Origin: an uncultured Pelagibacteraceae bacterium
GTDB lineage: Bacteria; Pseudomonadota; Alphaproteobacteria; Pelagibacterales; Pelagibacteraceae
Direction: 5' to 3'
Length of the DNA: 64,000 nucleotides
Assembly: GCA_902571955.1 (NCBI GenBank)
Contig: CACGDZ010000006.1
Span: 1-64,000 of the forward strand
The notes beneath the pieces were generated by a model that did no database searches, was not told where the DNA came from, and saw only the letters and a program-made list of their open reading frames with translations. Shown here one piece after another: positions 33,532 through 43,420 of the stretch (positions are counted from its first letter, which is position 1; every line of letters starts with the position of its first letter). The position numbers and the translations under genes are program-made.

Positions 33532-35772
33532 ATGAAAAAAGTTCCTATTTTATTCACATTAATATTTTTTTTATTTTCAAATACTTATGTTTTTTCTGAA
33601 ATTATTAAAGAAATAAAAATTATCGGTAATGAAAGAATTCCTAGTGAAACAATTATTATGTTTTCCAAAATTAAAATAAATGATGAAATTAATGATACAA
33701 AAGCAAACTCAATTGTAAAAGATTTATATGATTCAAATTTTTTTGAGGACATATCTGTAAAATTTGAAAAAAATGTTTTAACTATTTCTGTAAAAGAACA
33801 GCCCATTATTCAAGATATTATAATTGATGGACTTAAAGCAAATAAATTCAAAGAGGCTATAAGAGAAAAGTTTATTTTAAAACCGAGAAGTTCTTTTAAC
33901 AAATATTTATTATCTGAAGAAGAAATACAAATTAAATCTACTTTAAAAAAATTTGGTTTTTATTTTGCCAAAGTAGAAACATATATAGAAAATTTGGATA
34001 ATAATATGGTTAATATAAATTATAAAATAGATTTAGGAAACAAAGCTAAAATTAAAAAAATTTCATTTGTTGGTGATAAAATTTATAAAGATCGAAAATT
34101 AAGAAATATAATAATAAGTGAAGAGTTTAAATTTTGGAAATTTATTTCTACAAAAAAATATTTAAATGAAGACATGATTAATATTGATATGAGGCTTCTT
34201 AAAAATTTTTATTTAAATCAAGGATATTACAATGTTGATATAAAATCTAGTTTTGCAAAACTTGTTGGAAGTGATGAATTCGAATTAATTTATAATATTT
34301 CATCAAATCAAAAAATTTTTTTTGATGATCTTAGAATTATATTTCCAAACGATATTAATCAAGAAAACTATCAAGACTTAAAAGATTTTCTAAATAAATT
34401 AAAAGGCGAACCTTATTCAATTATCACTGTTGAAAATATATTAGAAAAAATTGAGTTAATTACTCTTAACGAACAATATAAATCTATTAATGCCTCCATT
34501 AATGAAAATATTGATGGTGATAAGCTTAAAATAGATTTTATTATAGACGAGACAGAAAAATATTTTGTTGAAAGAATTAATATACTTGGAAACAATATTA
34601 CAAGAGAAAGTGTTATTAGAAATCAGCTTGAGGTTGACGAAGGTGACCCATTTAATGAAATTCTAGCAAAAAAATCTGAAAATAATTTGAGAAGTCTTAA
34701 TTTTTTTAAAGAAGTTAAAACAGAAATTATTGATGGTAACAGTCCAAATTCTAAAATAATAAATATTGACGTAAAAGAAAAAGCTACTGGTGAAATTTCA
34801 GCAGGTGCCGGCATTGGAACCTCAGGTGGCACTGTAGTTTTTGGTGTTAAGGAAAACAATTATTTAGGAAAAGGTTTAGCAGTTGAGGCCGAAACCACTG
34901 TAACTGCAGAGTCATTTAAAGGCCTTTTAAGAGTAAAAAATCCAAACTATAGAAATTCTGATAAATCATTGTTTGCCACATTACAGTCTTTAGAAATCGA
35001 TCAACTTGCTGATTATGGATATAAAACTAATAAAACTGGTTTTGAGATTGGCACAAGATTTGAATATTTGGAGGATTTAAATTTTGGTTTAAGTACAAGT
35101 TCATTTTATGAAAATATAGAGACAGACTCAACCGCCTCAGCGAGACAAAAATCACAGAAAGGTGATTATTGGGACACTTTTGTCAAATTAGATTTAAATC
35201 AGGATAAAAGGAATCAAAAATTCAGAACTTCAGATGGATACATTTCTAATTACTCCATAAATATTCCAGTAATAAGCGATAACAATACTTTAACTAATAC
35301 TTATCTTTATAAAGTTTTTGGAGAATTGTATGAAAATAATATTTCTTCATTATCCTTTTATGTACAAGCAGCAAACTCTATTACTGGTGATGATATTAAA
35401 TTAACGGAAAGGCTTTCAATTCCGTCTAGAAGATTAAGAGGTTTTGAAAGAGGAAAAGTTGGACCAAAAGACGGAAATGATTTCATTGGTGGAAATTATA
35501 TCACCGCTTTAAGCATTAATTCCTCTCTTCCACAAATTTTTCCAAACTTACAAAATATAGATGTTTCCATATTTTTTGATGCAGCCAATATTTGGGGTGT
35601 AGACTATGACTCATCTTTAGGAGATAATAGTAAAATAAGAAGTTCAGTGGGAATTGGTGTTGATTGGTTTACACCGATAGGGCCACTAAATTTTTCACTT
35701 TCAGAAGTTCTCTCAAAAACAGATACAGATATAGAAGAGTCTTTCAGATTTAATTTAGGAACGACATTTTAA
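33532..35772 (+). CDS. bamA: Outer membrane protein assembly factor BamA
   Basis: Signal peptide, repeated POTRA domains, C-terminal beta-barrel ending in ...FRFNLGTTF. Confidence 0.93.
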   Translation: MKKVPILFTLIFFLFSNTYVFSEIIKEIKIIGNERIPSETIIMFSKIKINDEINDTKANSIVKDLYDSNFFEDISVKFEKNVLTISVKEQPIIQDIIIDGLKANKFKEAIREKFILKPRSSFNKYLLSEEEIQIKSTLKKFGFYFAKVETYIENLDNNMVNINYKIDLGNKAKIKKISFVGDKIYKDRKLRNIIISEEFKFWKFISTKKYLNEDMINIDMRLLKNFYLNQGYYNVDIKSSFAKLVGSDEFELIYNISSNQKIFFDDLRIIFPNDINQENYQDLKDFLNKLKGEPYSIITVENILEKIELITLNEQYKSINASINENIDGDKLKIDFIIDETEKYFVERINILGNNITRESVIRNQLEVDEGDPFNEILAKKSENNLRSLNFFKEVKTEIIDGNSPNSKIINIDVKEKATGEISAGAGIGTSGGTVVFGVKENNYLGKGLAVEAETTVTAESFKGLLRVKNPNYRNSDKSLFATLQSLEIDQLADYGYKTNKTGFEIGTRFEYLEDLNFGLSTSSFYENIETDSTASARQKSQKGDYWDTFVKLDLNQDKRNQKFRTSDGYISNYSINIPVISDNNTLTNTYLYKVFGELYENNISSLSFYVQAANSITGDDIKLTERLSIPSRRLRGFERGKVGPKDGNDFIGGNYITALSINSSLPQIFPNLQNIDVSIFFDAANIWGVDYDSSLGDNSKIRSSVGIGVDWFTPIGPLNFSLSEVLSKTDTDIEESFRFNLGTTF

Positions 35773-36290
35773 TGAAAAACTGTAAGAATTATTTTTTTAT
35801 TTTAATATTTTTATTTATTAATTTTACTAATGTTCAAAGTGACGAGAGTGTTGCATTTGTGAATATTGATTATTTAATAAAAAATATAAATGTAGGTAAA
35901 ATAGCGTTGGAAAATATATCTAAGGAAGATAAAAAAAATATCGATATTTTAAAAAAAAAAAATGAAGATTTAAAGAAACTTGAATTAGAAATTAAACAAA
36001 AACAAAATATTATTTCTGAAGATGCATTTAAGAAGGAAGTTAACTTATTAAAAAATAAAGCAAAGGAATTTAATAAAGAAAAAGATACATTGGTTAAAGA
36101 GTTTAATATTTTCAAAAATAAAGAATTGAATAATGTATTTAAAACAATTAATCCCATTATAAGAAAATATATGTCAGATAATTCAATTAGTGTTTTGTTG
36201 GATACAAAAAATATTTTTATTGGAGATCTAAATGCTGATATAACTGAACAACTTGTAAAAATAATAAATCAAATTAGTAGCCAGTCATGA
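35772..36290 (+). CDS. skp: Skp/OmpH-family periplasmic chaperone
   Basis: Signal peptide, SVAFVNIDYLIKN start, coiled-coil K/E-rich core; follows bamA. Confidence 0.8.
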   Translation: MKNCKNYFFILIFLFINFTNVQSDESVAFVNIDYLIKNINVGKIALENISKEDKKNIDILKKKNEDLKKLELEIKQKQNIISEDAFKKEVNLLKNKAKEFNKEKDTLVKEFNIFKNKELNNVFKTINPIIRKYMSDNSISVLLDTKNIFIGDLNADITEQLVKIINQISSQS

Positions 36291-36733
36291 CAATATTAAA
36301 TAAAGATCAAATAGCTAATTTACTACCTCATAGAGATCCAATGCTATTAATAGATGAATTATACGACATAAAAAAATTACATTCTGCTACAGCAGTTGTA
36401 AATGTTAATAAAGATAGTTTTTTTGTTCAAGGTCATTTTCCTGATCAACCAGTAATGCCAGGAGTATTAATTGTAGAGTCATTTGGTCAAGCAGCAGCAG
36501 CACTTACTGCTCAAGGTTTAGATAGATCTACTTATGAAAATAAACTAGTTTTTTTGATGGGAGTTGAAAAAGCAAGATTTAGAAATCCAGTTATACCTAA
36601 TTGTAAACTCATTCTAAAAATAGAAGCTATTAGATCACATGGTCGAGTTTGGAAATACAAGGGTGAAGCATTTGTTAATGATACAAAAATGGCTGACGCA
36701 ATTTGGTCTGCTACAATAGTAGATAAGAAATAA
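36287..36733 (+). CDS. fabZ: 3-hydroxyacyl-ACP dehydratase FabZ
   Basis: LLPHRDPMLLIDEL; GHFPDQPVMPGVLIVESFGQAAA. Confidence 0.95.
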   Translation: MTILNKDQIANLLPHRDPMLLIDELYDIKKLHSATAVVNVNKDSFFVQGHFPDQPVMPGVLIVESFGQAAAALTAQGLDRSTYENKLVFLMGVEKARFRNPVIPNCKLILKIEAIRSHGRVWKYKGEAFVNDTKMADAIWSATIVDKK

Positions 36734-36746
36734 ATAGCAATAATTG

Positions 36747-36776
36747 TTGATAACTTATTTTAAATTGCTTTGATAA
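36747..36776 (+). promoter_or_regulatory. Candidate sigma70 promoter before lpxD
   Basis: TTGATA (36747-36752), 18-bp spacer, TGATAA (36771-36776) in the fabZ-lpxD gap. Confidence 0.35.
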
Positions 36777-36785
36777 AAGTAATTT

Positions 36786-37766
36786 ATGTCTAATCCTTTT
36801 TTCAAAAAATATGGTCCTTTGAAAATCTTTGAAATAGTAAATTCTTTAAATTTAAATATAGATAAATCACACTATAAGAAGGATATCCATGATATCAAAG
36901 ATCTTGCTTCATCTACTAAAAATGACATTACTTTTTTCCATTCTAAAAAATATAAAGATGTTGCAAAAAAAACCAAAGCCTCGTTTTGTTTGACCACAGA
37001 AGTTTTAAAAACGGACTTACCTGGAACTTGTATAGCTTTAGTTGTTGATAATGTTTTAGTTTCTACTTCAAAAATTACTTCGATTTTTTATCCAGATTCT
37101 ATAAATGATAACTTTGATGAAACTGCAACTTTAATTAATGATACTAATTTTAAAGACAAAGTTATTTTTGGTAAAAATGTTTTAATTGGAAATAATGTTT
37201 CAATTGGTAATAATTGTAAAATTGGACACAACACAATTATAGAAAAAAATGTTGTTATAGGAGATCATTGTGTTATCGGATCAAATAATGTTATTAGAAA
37301 TACATTAGTTAAAAATAATGTTAGAATATTAGATAATTGTATAATTGGTAAACATGGTTTTGGTTTTTTTCCTATTAAAGATAAGAATTTAAGATACCCG
37401 CATATCGGAATAGTTATAATTGAAGATAATTGTGAAATTGGATGTGGCTCCACTATCGATAGAGGATCAATGTCAAACACTATAATAGGTAAAAATACCT
37501 ATTTAGACAATCAAATACACATAGCTCATAATGTTAAAATTGGAGAAAATTCAATTATAGCTGGTCAAGTAGGGATAGCAGGAAGTTCTATAATTGGTAA
37601 TAATGTGAAAATTGGTGGTCAAGCTGGAATATCTGGACATCTTAAAATTGGTAACAATGTTGAAATTGGAGGTGGTTCCGGAGTGATTAAAGATATTCCT
37701 GACAACACTAAAGTAATGGGCTATCCAGCAAAAAATATAAGAGAATTTTTAAGAGATTATAAATGA
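36786..37766 (+). CDS. lpxD: UDP-3-O-acylglucosamine N-acyltransferase
   Basis: Hexapeptide repeats (IGNNVSIGNNCKIGHNTII), GFGFFP, CEIGCGSTIDRGSMSNT. Confidence 0.95.
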   Translation: MSNPFFKKYGPLKIFEIVNSLNLNIDKSHYKKDIHDIKDLASSTKNDITFFHSKKYKDVAKKTKASFCLTTEVLKTDLPGTCIALVVDNVLVSTSKITSIFYPDSINDNFDETATLINDTNFKDKVIFGKNVLIGNNVSIGNNCKIGHNTIIEKNVVIGDHCVIGSNNVIRNTLVKNNVRILDNCIIGKHGFGFFPIKDKNLRYPHIGIVIIEDNCEIGCGSTIDRGSMSNTIIGKNTYLDNQIHIAHNVKIGENSIIAGQVGIAGSSIIGNNVKIGGQAGISGHLKIGNNVEIGGGSGVIKDIPDNTKVMGYPAKNIREFLRDYK

Positions 37767-38545
37767 TTCACAAAACAGCTATAATTGACTCTAATGCTAA
37801 AATTTCTAAAAATGTAAAAATTGGTCCCTATACTGTTATCGGTCCAAATGTTGAAATAGACGAAGAAACTGAAATTCAATCTCATGTTAATATTGCTGGT
37901 AATACTAAAATTGGAAAAAATAATAAAATTTATCCATTTGCCTCAATAGGAAATGATCCTCAAGATCTAAAATTTAAAGGTGAAGAAACAAAGTTACAGA
38001 TTGGTAACAATAATAAAATACGAGAATATGTTACAATTAATCCAGGAACAAAAGGTGGTGGTGGATTAACTAAAATTGGTAACAACTGTTTGTTTATGGT
38101 TTCAGCTCATATTGCCCATGATTGCCTTGTTGGAAATAATGTAATTCTAGCCAACAATGTACCATTAGGTGGACATTCCCATATTGATGATGATGCAATA
38201 ATTGGTGGTAATTCAGCTGTTCAGCAATTTACTAGAGTAGGCAAGTCAGCAATGATTGGAGGGATGTGTGGTGTTGTAAGAGATATAATTCCATATGGTA
38301 TTGCACATGGTAATAGAAGTGTTTTACAAGGATTGAACTTAATAGGTTTAAGAAGAAAAAATATTCCAAATAAAGAAATTATGTTTTTAAGTGATGCATA
38401 TAAAGAACTTTTTAAAAATGAAAATTTAACTGAAAATTTAAATAATTTATCAAAAGATTTTTTAAACAACGAACTAGTAGTAGAAGTTGTTCAATTTATA
38501 GAAAAAGATAAGAAAAGACCAATTTGTACTCCTTTTTCAAAATAA
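37763..38545 (+). CDS. lpxA: UDP-N-acetylglucosamine acyltransferase
   Basis: Hexapeptide repeats; SIGNDPQDLKFKGEETKLQIGNNNKIREYVTINPGT; HIAHDCLVGNNVILANN. Confidence 0.96.
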   Translation: MIHKTAIIDSNAKISKNVKIGPYTVIGPNVEIDEETEIQSHVNIAGNTKIGKNNKIYPFASIGNDPQDLKFKGEETKLQIGNNNKIREYVTINPGTKGGGGLTKIGNNCLFMVSAHIAHDCLVGNNVILANNVPLGGHSHIDDDAIIGGNSAVQQFTRVGKSAMIGGMCGVVRDIIPYGIAHGNRSVLQGLNLIGLRRKNIPNKEIMFLSDAYKELFKNENLTENLNNLSKDFLNNELVVEVVQFIEKDKKRPICTPFSK

Positions 38546-38546
38546 A

Positions 38547-39332
38547 ATGATAGGTTTATTTTTAGGCGACACAGATTTTTCAGAAATAGTTCTTAAAAAA
38601 ATAAAAAAACAAAAAAAAAAATACTTCATTATAGATTTTTCAAAAAATAATAAATTTAACAAAGATAATAATTCTTATAGAATAAGTATTGGAAGATTTG
38701 GTGCAATTATTAATTTAATTAAACAAAAGAAATGTAAAAAAGTTCTATTCGCAGGCAAGATTGCAAAACCAAATTTTTCTTCATTAAGATTAGATTTTAA
38801 GGGTATTTATTATATGCCAAGTGTAATCAAAGCAGCTAAAATAGGCGATGCGGCTATAATTAAATCAATAATAAAAATTTTAAATAATGAAGGAATAAAA
38901 GTTATTAGCTCAATATTTTTCAATCCAGAGCTATCTTTAAAGAAAGGAAACTATACTAAGTTAAAGCCTAACAAAAAAGACCTAATATCAATTAGAAAAG
39001 GGAAATTCTTTTTTAATAAAACCAAAAATCTAGACCACATTCAAGCGTTAGTAGTTAAGGGAGATAAAATTTTAGCTAAAGAAGGAAAAGAAGGTACAAA
39101 AAAAATGTTATCAACATTAAAGAAAAAATCAGATGGTATTTTAATTAAATTACCAAAAAAGAAACAAGATTTGAGAATGGACTTACCAACAATTGGTTTA
39201 CAAACTTTCAAGGATGCTAAAAAATATGGATTACGTGGTTTAGTTTTACAATCTAAAAAGAATATTTTTCTAGATAAAACTGAATGCATTAAATTTGCTA
39301 ATAAAAACAAGATATTTATTTATATTATATGA
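38547..39332 (+). CDS. lpxI: UDP-2,3-diacylglucosamine pyrophosphatase LpxI (DUF1009 family)
   Basis: ISIGRFGAIINLIK, KVLFAGKIAKPNFSSLRLD, GDAAIIKSI, DLPTIGLQTF; lies between lpxA and lpxB. Confidence 0.88.
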   Translation: MIGLFLGDTDFSEIVLKKIKKQKKKYFIIDFSKNNKFNKDNNSYRISIGRFGAIINLIKQKKCKKVLFAGKIAKPNFSSLRLDFKGIYYMPSVIKAAKIGDAAIIKSIIKILNNEGIKVISSIFFNPELSLKKGNYTKLKPNKKDLISIRKGKFFFNKTKNLDHIQALVVKGDKILAKEGKEGTKKMLSTLKKKSDGILIKLPKKKQDLRMDLPTIGLQTFKDAKKYGLRGLVLQSKKNIFLDKTECIKFANKNKIFIYII

Positions 39333-40471
39333 AAAAAATTTTCATACTCACAGGTGAGCCTTCAGGTGACAAATTAGCTTCAACAGTTATTTCTAAGTTA
39401 AAATCTCAAAATCCTAATATTGAATATTCATCTGTTGGTGGAAATCACTTAAAAAGATTAGGAATTGAAAGTATTTTTAATTTAAATGAAATAACCTATC
39501 TAGGTTTTACGAGTATTTTATTAAATATATTTAAAATTAGAAATAAAATTAATCATACTGTTAATGAAATAATTAAATTTAACCCAGATATATTATTTTC
39601 TGTTGATAGCCCTGATTTTACTATGAGAGTTGCTGAAAGAGTAAAAAAAATAAACAATAATATTAAAACTATTCATTATGTAGCTCCTCAAGTTTGGATA
39701 TGGAGAAAAAATAGATTAAAAAAAATTAAAAAATATATTGATCATATTCTTTTATTATTTGACTTTGAGAAAAAATATTTTGATGAGGAAAATATAAAAA
39801 ATACTTTTGTTGGACATCCATTAATAGAGAATAATGAGGATAATAAAAAAATTATTGAAAATATAATTCCTAAAGATAAAAAAATTATATCAATTTTCCC
39901 TGGAAGTAGAAAATCTGAAACAGATGTATTGTTAAATATTTTAATTGATTTTATAAAACTTATGAACAAACGTCATAATGATTTTTATTTTTACTTTCAT
40001 GCAACTGATGAAAATAAAAATTTAATTTTGTCAGAAATTAAAAAATTTAATATTGAAAACATTGATGTGGTTTCAGACGAAAGTATTAAATCAAAAATTT
40101 TATCTAATTCTGTTTTTGCTGTATCTAAATCAGGAACAGTTTCATTACAAATTTCTAGCTCAAATATACCTTCAATAATTATTTATAAACTAAGTTTTAT
40201 CAATTTTATGATATTTAAAATGTTAGTTAATGTTAAATTTGCAAATATAATTAATATTATCAACAATCGAGAAGTTATCCCTGAATTGTTACAAAATGAA
40301 TGTAATGCTGATGAAATCTATAGATCTGTAATTTATCTTTTAAAAAACCCTGAGCTTATTAAAAAACAACTTTCTGATTGTTCAAAAACATTAGAAGGAA
40401 TTAGATCTAAAACTTCTTCTTCTGAAGAGGCTTGTCTAGTTTTAAGAAATTATCTTAGCCAGCCTAATTAA
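39329..40471 (+). CDS. lpxB: Lipid-A-disaccharide synthase
   Basis: ILTGEPSGDKLAS; VGGNHL; HYVAPQVWIWRKNR; PGSRKSE. Confidence 0.95.
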   Translation: MKKIFILTGEPSGDKLASTVISKLKSQNPNIEYSSVGGNHLKRLGIESIFNLNEITYLGFTSILLNIFKIRNKINHTVNEIIKFNPDILFSVDSPDFTMRVAERVKKINNNIKTIHYVAPQVWIWRKNRLKKIKKYIDHILLLFDFEKKYFDEENIKNTFVGHPLIENNEDNKKIIENIIPKDKKIISIFPGSRKSETDVLLNILIDFIKLMNKRHNDFYFYFHATDENKNLILSEIKKFNIENIDVVSDESIKSKILSNSVFAVSKSGTVSLQISSSNIPSIIIYKLSFINFMIFKMLVNVKFANIINIINNREVIPELLQNECNADEIYRSVIYLLKNPELIKKQLSDCSKTLEGIRSKTSSSEEACLVLRNYLSQPN

Positions 40472-41842
40472 CACCTCTTCTTTACCAAGAGCTATAACTA
40501 TATCATATAAACCAGGACCAAATTTTGACCCGGTCAAAGCAATCCGTAAAGGCTGACCAACTCCTTTAAAATTTGTATCATTTGTTTTAATCAAATTATT
40601 TACTACAGGCTCTAAACTCTCCTTATTTATATTTGATATAAGTGATAATTCTTTAATAAATTCTGAAATAATTTTTTTTGCTTTATCATCAATCAATTTT
40701 AAATCATCCTGATTGAAGTTAACTTCATTATTGATGATGAATTTTGAATTATTGTAAATATCTTCTAAGGTTTTAGCCTTATTTTTTAAAAATGATAATG
40801 AGGATTTAATTTTTGTTTCTTTATCACTTTTAATTTCTTCTTTATAAATTTTGCAATATTCAAATAGATTTTGATAAAGATCTTTCTCATCGATTGTTTT
40901 TATATAGTGCTCATTCATTGATAATATTCTGCTCATATCTAGCTTTGATGGTGATTTGCCAATACCTTCTAAATTAAAGAACTCAATGCTCTCATCCAGA
41001 GTAAATATTTCTTTGTCTTGATATGACCATCCAAGTCTAAGTAGATAATTTCTTAAAGCATCAGGCATTATGCCTATTTTTGAGTAATCATCTAACGTTG
41101 AGGCATTATCTCTTTTTGAAAGTTTTTTACCTTCAATAGTATGAATTAATGGAATGTGCGCAAATTCAGGAACATCCCAACCCATTGCTTGATATATTTG
41201 TATTTGTTTAAAAGTATTTATCTTGTGATCATCTCCTCTAATTATATGTGTCATTCCCATTTGATGATCGTCAACGGTTGCAGAAAGGTTGTAAGTCGGC
41301 GTTCCATCGTTTCTTAAAATTATAAAATCTTCTATTGTATTATTTTCAATTTCAATATCTCCTTGAACTAAATCTTTAAGTTTAGAATTTCCATTTATTT
41401 TACTTTTAAATCTAATCACGGGTTTAATATCTTTAGGAGCATCTTTTTCATCAGAATCTCTCCATTTTCTATTATAAATATATGGCATCTTTTTTTGCCT
41501 AGCTCTTTTTTTTTGTTCCTCTATCTCTTCAGCAGAGCAGTAGCATTTATATGCGCTACCTTTTTTTAATAATTCATTAGCAATTTTAATGTGATCTTCT
41601 ATTTTTTGTGACTGAATATATTCTTCACCATCATGCTCAATTCCTATCCACTTTAATGATTTAATAATTTGTATTTTGTATTCTTCTTTTGATCTTTCTT
41701 TGTCAGTATCTTCAATTCTTAGGTGAAAAGTTCCTTTTTGATTTTTAGAGAACAACCAATTAAATAAGGCAGTTCTAACCCCTCCAATATGAAGAGCTCC
41801 AGTAGGGGATGGAGCAAAACGTGTTGCTACTTTAGACATCAA
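40442..41842 (-). CDS. gltX: Glutamyl-tRNA synthetase
   Basis: RFAPSPTGALHIGGVRTALFNWLFS; LSKRDNASTLDDY. Confidence 0.97.
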   Translation of the reverse strand: MMSKVATRFAPSPTGALHIGGVRTALFNWLFSKNQKGTFHLRIEDTDKERSKEEYKIQIIKSLKWIGIEHDGEEYIQSQKIEDHIKIANELLKKGSAYKCYCSAEEIEEQKKRARQKKMPYIYNRKWRDSDEKDAPKDIKPVIRFKSKINGNSKLKDLVQGDIEIENNTIEDFIILRNDGTPTYNLSATVDDHQMGMTHIIRGDDHKINTFKQIQIYQAMGWDVPEFAHIPLIHTIEGKKLSKRDNASTLDDYSKIGIMPDALRNYLLRLGWSYQDKEIFTLDESIEFFNLEGIGKSPSKLDMSRILSMNEHYIKTIDEKDLYQNLFEYCKIYKEEIKSDKETKIKSSLSFLKNKAKTLEDIYNNSKFIINNEVNFNQDDLKLIDDKAKKIISEFIKELSLISNINKESLEPVVNNLIKTNDTNFKGVGQPLRIALTGSKFGPGLYDIVIALGKEEVLIRLAKIIS

Positions 41843-41861
41843 TGTTGTTTAGACTATTTTT

Positions 41862-42539
41862 TTAGAAGTTTCTATATAAAGATACTAAAACTCCTTGAAC
41901 TTTTACTCTATCAGGTCCAAAAATCTTAGTTTCATAGTTTCTATTAGCACTTTCAAGCGCCACAACTTTACCTTTTTTTCGAATTCTTTTTAACATCGCT
42001 TCATGCTCATCTATTAATGCAACAACAATTTTACCATTATCAGCAGTATCTGTTCTTTTAATAATAACAGTATCACCTTCATGAATACCTGCATCTATCA
42101 TGGAGTCACCTTGAACTTTTAATCCAAAGTAATCACCATTTTTTTCTAAATTATTTGGTAGTGGAATTCTAGATACCTCATTTTGTATTGCTTCAACAGG
42201 TGTTCCAGCTGCAATTTTTCCAAGCACTGGTACTTCTACTTCATCTGAATGAGTTTGTTCTTCATCTAATCCGCCTTTAATCACACTAGGTGAAAAGCTA
42301 TTATAAATATCATTGGCAGAAGCTGTTTCTGGCAATTTAATTACCTCTAAAGCTCTTGCTTTGTGAGCTAATCTTTTTATAAAACCTCTTTCTTCTAAAG
42401 CACTAATCAATCTATGAATACCTGATTTAGATTTTAAATTAAGAGACTGTTTCATCTCTTCATATGAAGGAGACACGCCAGAACTTCTCAACTTCTTGTT
42501 GATAAATAAAAGTAGGTTTTTTTGTTTTTTTGTTAGCAT
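41862..42539 (-). CDS. lexA: LexA repressor
   Basis: N-terminal winged HTH ([35 protein letters not shown]), cleavage site [23 protein letters not shown], catalytic Lys region. Confidence 0.96.
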   Translation of the reverse strand: MLTKKQKNLLLFINKKLRSSGVSPSYEEMKQSLNLKSKSGIHRLISALEERGFIKRLAHKARALEVIKLPETASANDIYNSFSPSVIKGGLDEEQTHSDEVEVPVLGKIAAGTPVEAIQNEVSRIPLPNNLEKNGDYFGLKVQGDSMIDAGIHEGDTVIIKRTDTADNGKIVVALIDEHEAMLKRIRKKGKVVALESANRNYETKIFGPDRVKVQGVLVSLYRNF

Positions 42540-42563
42540 AAGAACAAATATCGTACAAACAAT

Positions 42564-42578
42564 GTTCTATAAAAGTTC
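42564..42578 (-). promoter_or_regulatory. LexA operator (alphaproteobacterial GTTC-N7-GTTC box) overlapping the lexA -10
   Basis: GTTC TATAAAA GTTC on the + strand; on the coding strand GAAC TTTTATA GAAC contains a TATAGA -10-like element. It lies 25-39 nt upstream of the lexA start. Confidence 0.8.
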
Positions 42579-42628
42579 TTTTAAATTAACAATACTAAAA
42601 AAAACTACTAAAATAGGGCTTTATTTGA

Positions 42629-43420
42629 CTACAAAACTGAAAATATAGAATTTTTATCTAAGTTTTTCAAAAGTGATTCACCAATTAAAAAAGTGTTAAT
42701 TGATGTTTTGTTATTAAGATCTAATAGCTCTTCTTTATTCTTAATTCCACTTTCAGATATTAAAGGACCTTTGTGACTTTTTACAACATCATAAATATCA
42801 TAAGTTGTATTTATATCAGTTTTAAGTGTTTTTAAATTTCTATTGTTTATTCCAATTAATGCATCTTTAAAATTTAATGCTTTTTTAGCTTCTTCCACTG
42901 TATGAACTTCAACTATAACCGACATATTGTATTTTATAGCTTCATCATATAATTCAGAAGCAAGATCATCTGAAACCCCAGCTAAAATAATTAAAATAGC
43001 ATCAGCGCCATAACTTTTTGCCAAAGGTATTTGAAATTTATCGATAAAAAAATCCTTACACAATATAGGTAAATTTATTTTATCTTTTATTTTGCTTATG
43101 TGAACTAAATTTCCTAAAAAATAATCTTCTTCTGTTAAAACTGAAAGGCAAGTTGCCTTATTATTTAAATAAATCTGAGCAATATCTACAGGATTATAAT
43201 CATCAATTATTATACCCGCTGAAGGACTTGCTTTTTTAATTTCAGCAATAATTGAAGTTTTATTATTTTTTATATTATTTTCTATTTTCTCTTTAAAATT
43301 AATATAGCTGTTGTTTTTATTAATTAATTCATCCAAAGTTTTAAGATCTAGAGATTTTTTTAATTTATCAACATTTTCAATTTTCTTTTGAATGATATTT
43401 TGAAGTATATTTTCAGACAT
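42629..43420 (-). CDS. trpC: Indole-3-glycerol phosphate synthase
   Basis: SIIAEIKKASPSAGIIIDDYNPVDIAQIY; LCKDFFIDKFQI; IGINNRNLKTLKTD. Confidence 0.96.
   Translation of the reverse strand: MSENILQNIIQKKIENVDKLKKSLDLKTLDELINKNNSYINFKEKIENNIKNNKTSIIAEIKKASPSAGIIIDDYNPVDIAQIYLNNKATCLSVLTEEDYFLGNLVHISKIKDKINLPILCKDFFIDKFQIPLAKSYGADAILIILAGVSDDLASELYDEAIKYNMSVIVEVHTVEEAKKALNFKDALIGINNRNLKTLKTDINTTYDIYDVVKSHKGPLISESGIKNKEELLDLNNKTSINTFLIGESLLKNLDKNSIFSVL

Noticed and set aside
37187-37690. Short near-repeated motifs in lpxD/lpxA (attggtaataat...)
   Set aside because: They encode the left-handed beta-helix hexapeptide repeats of acyltransferases, not a DNA repeat element.
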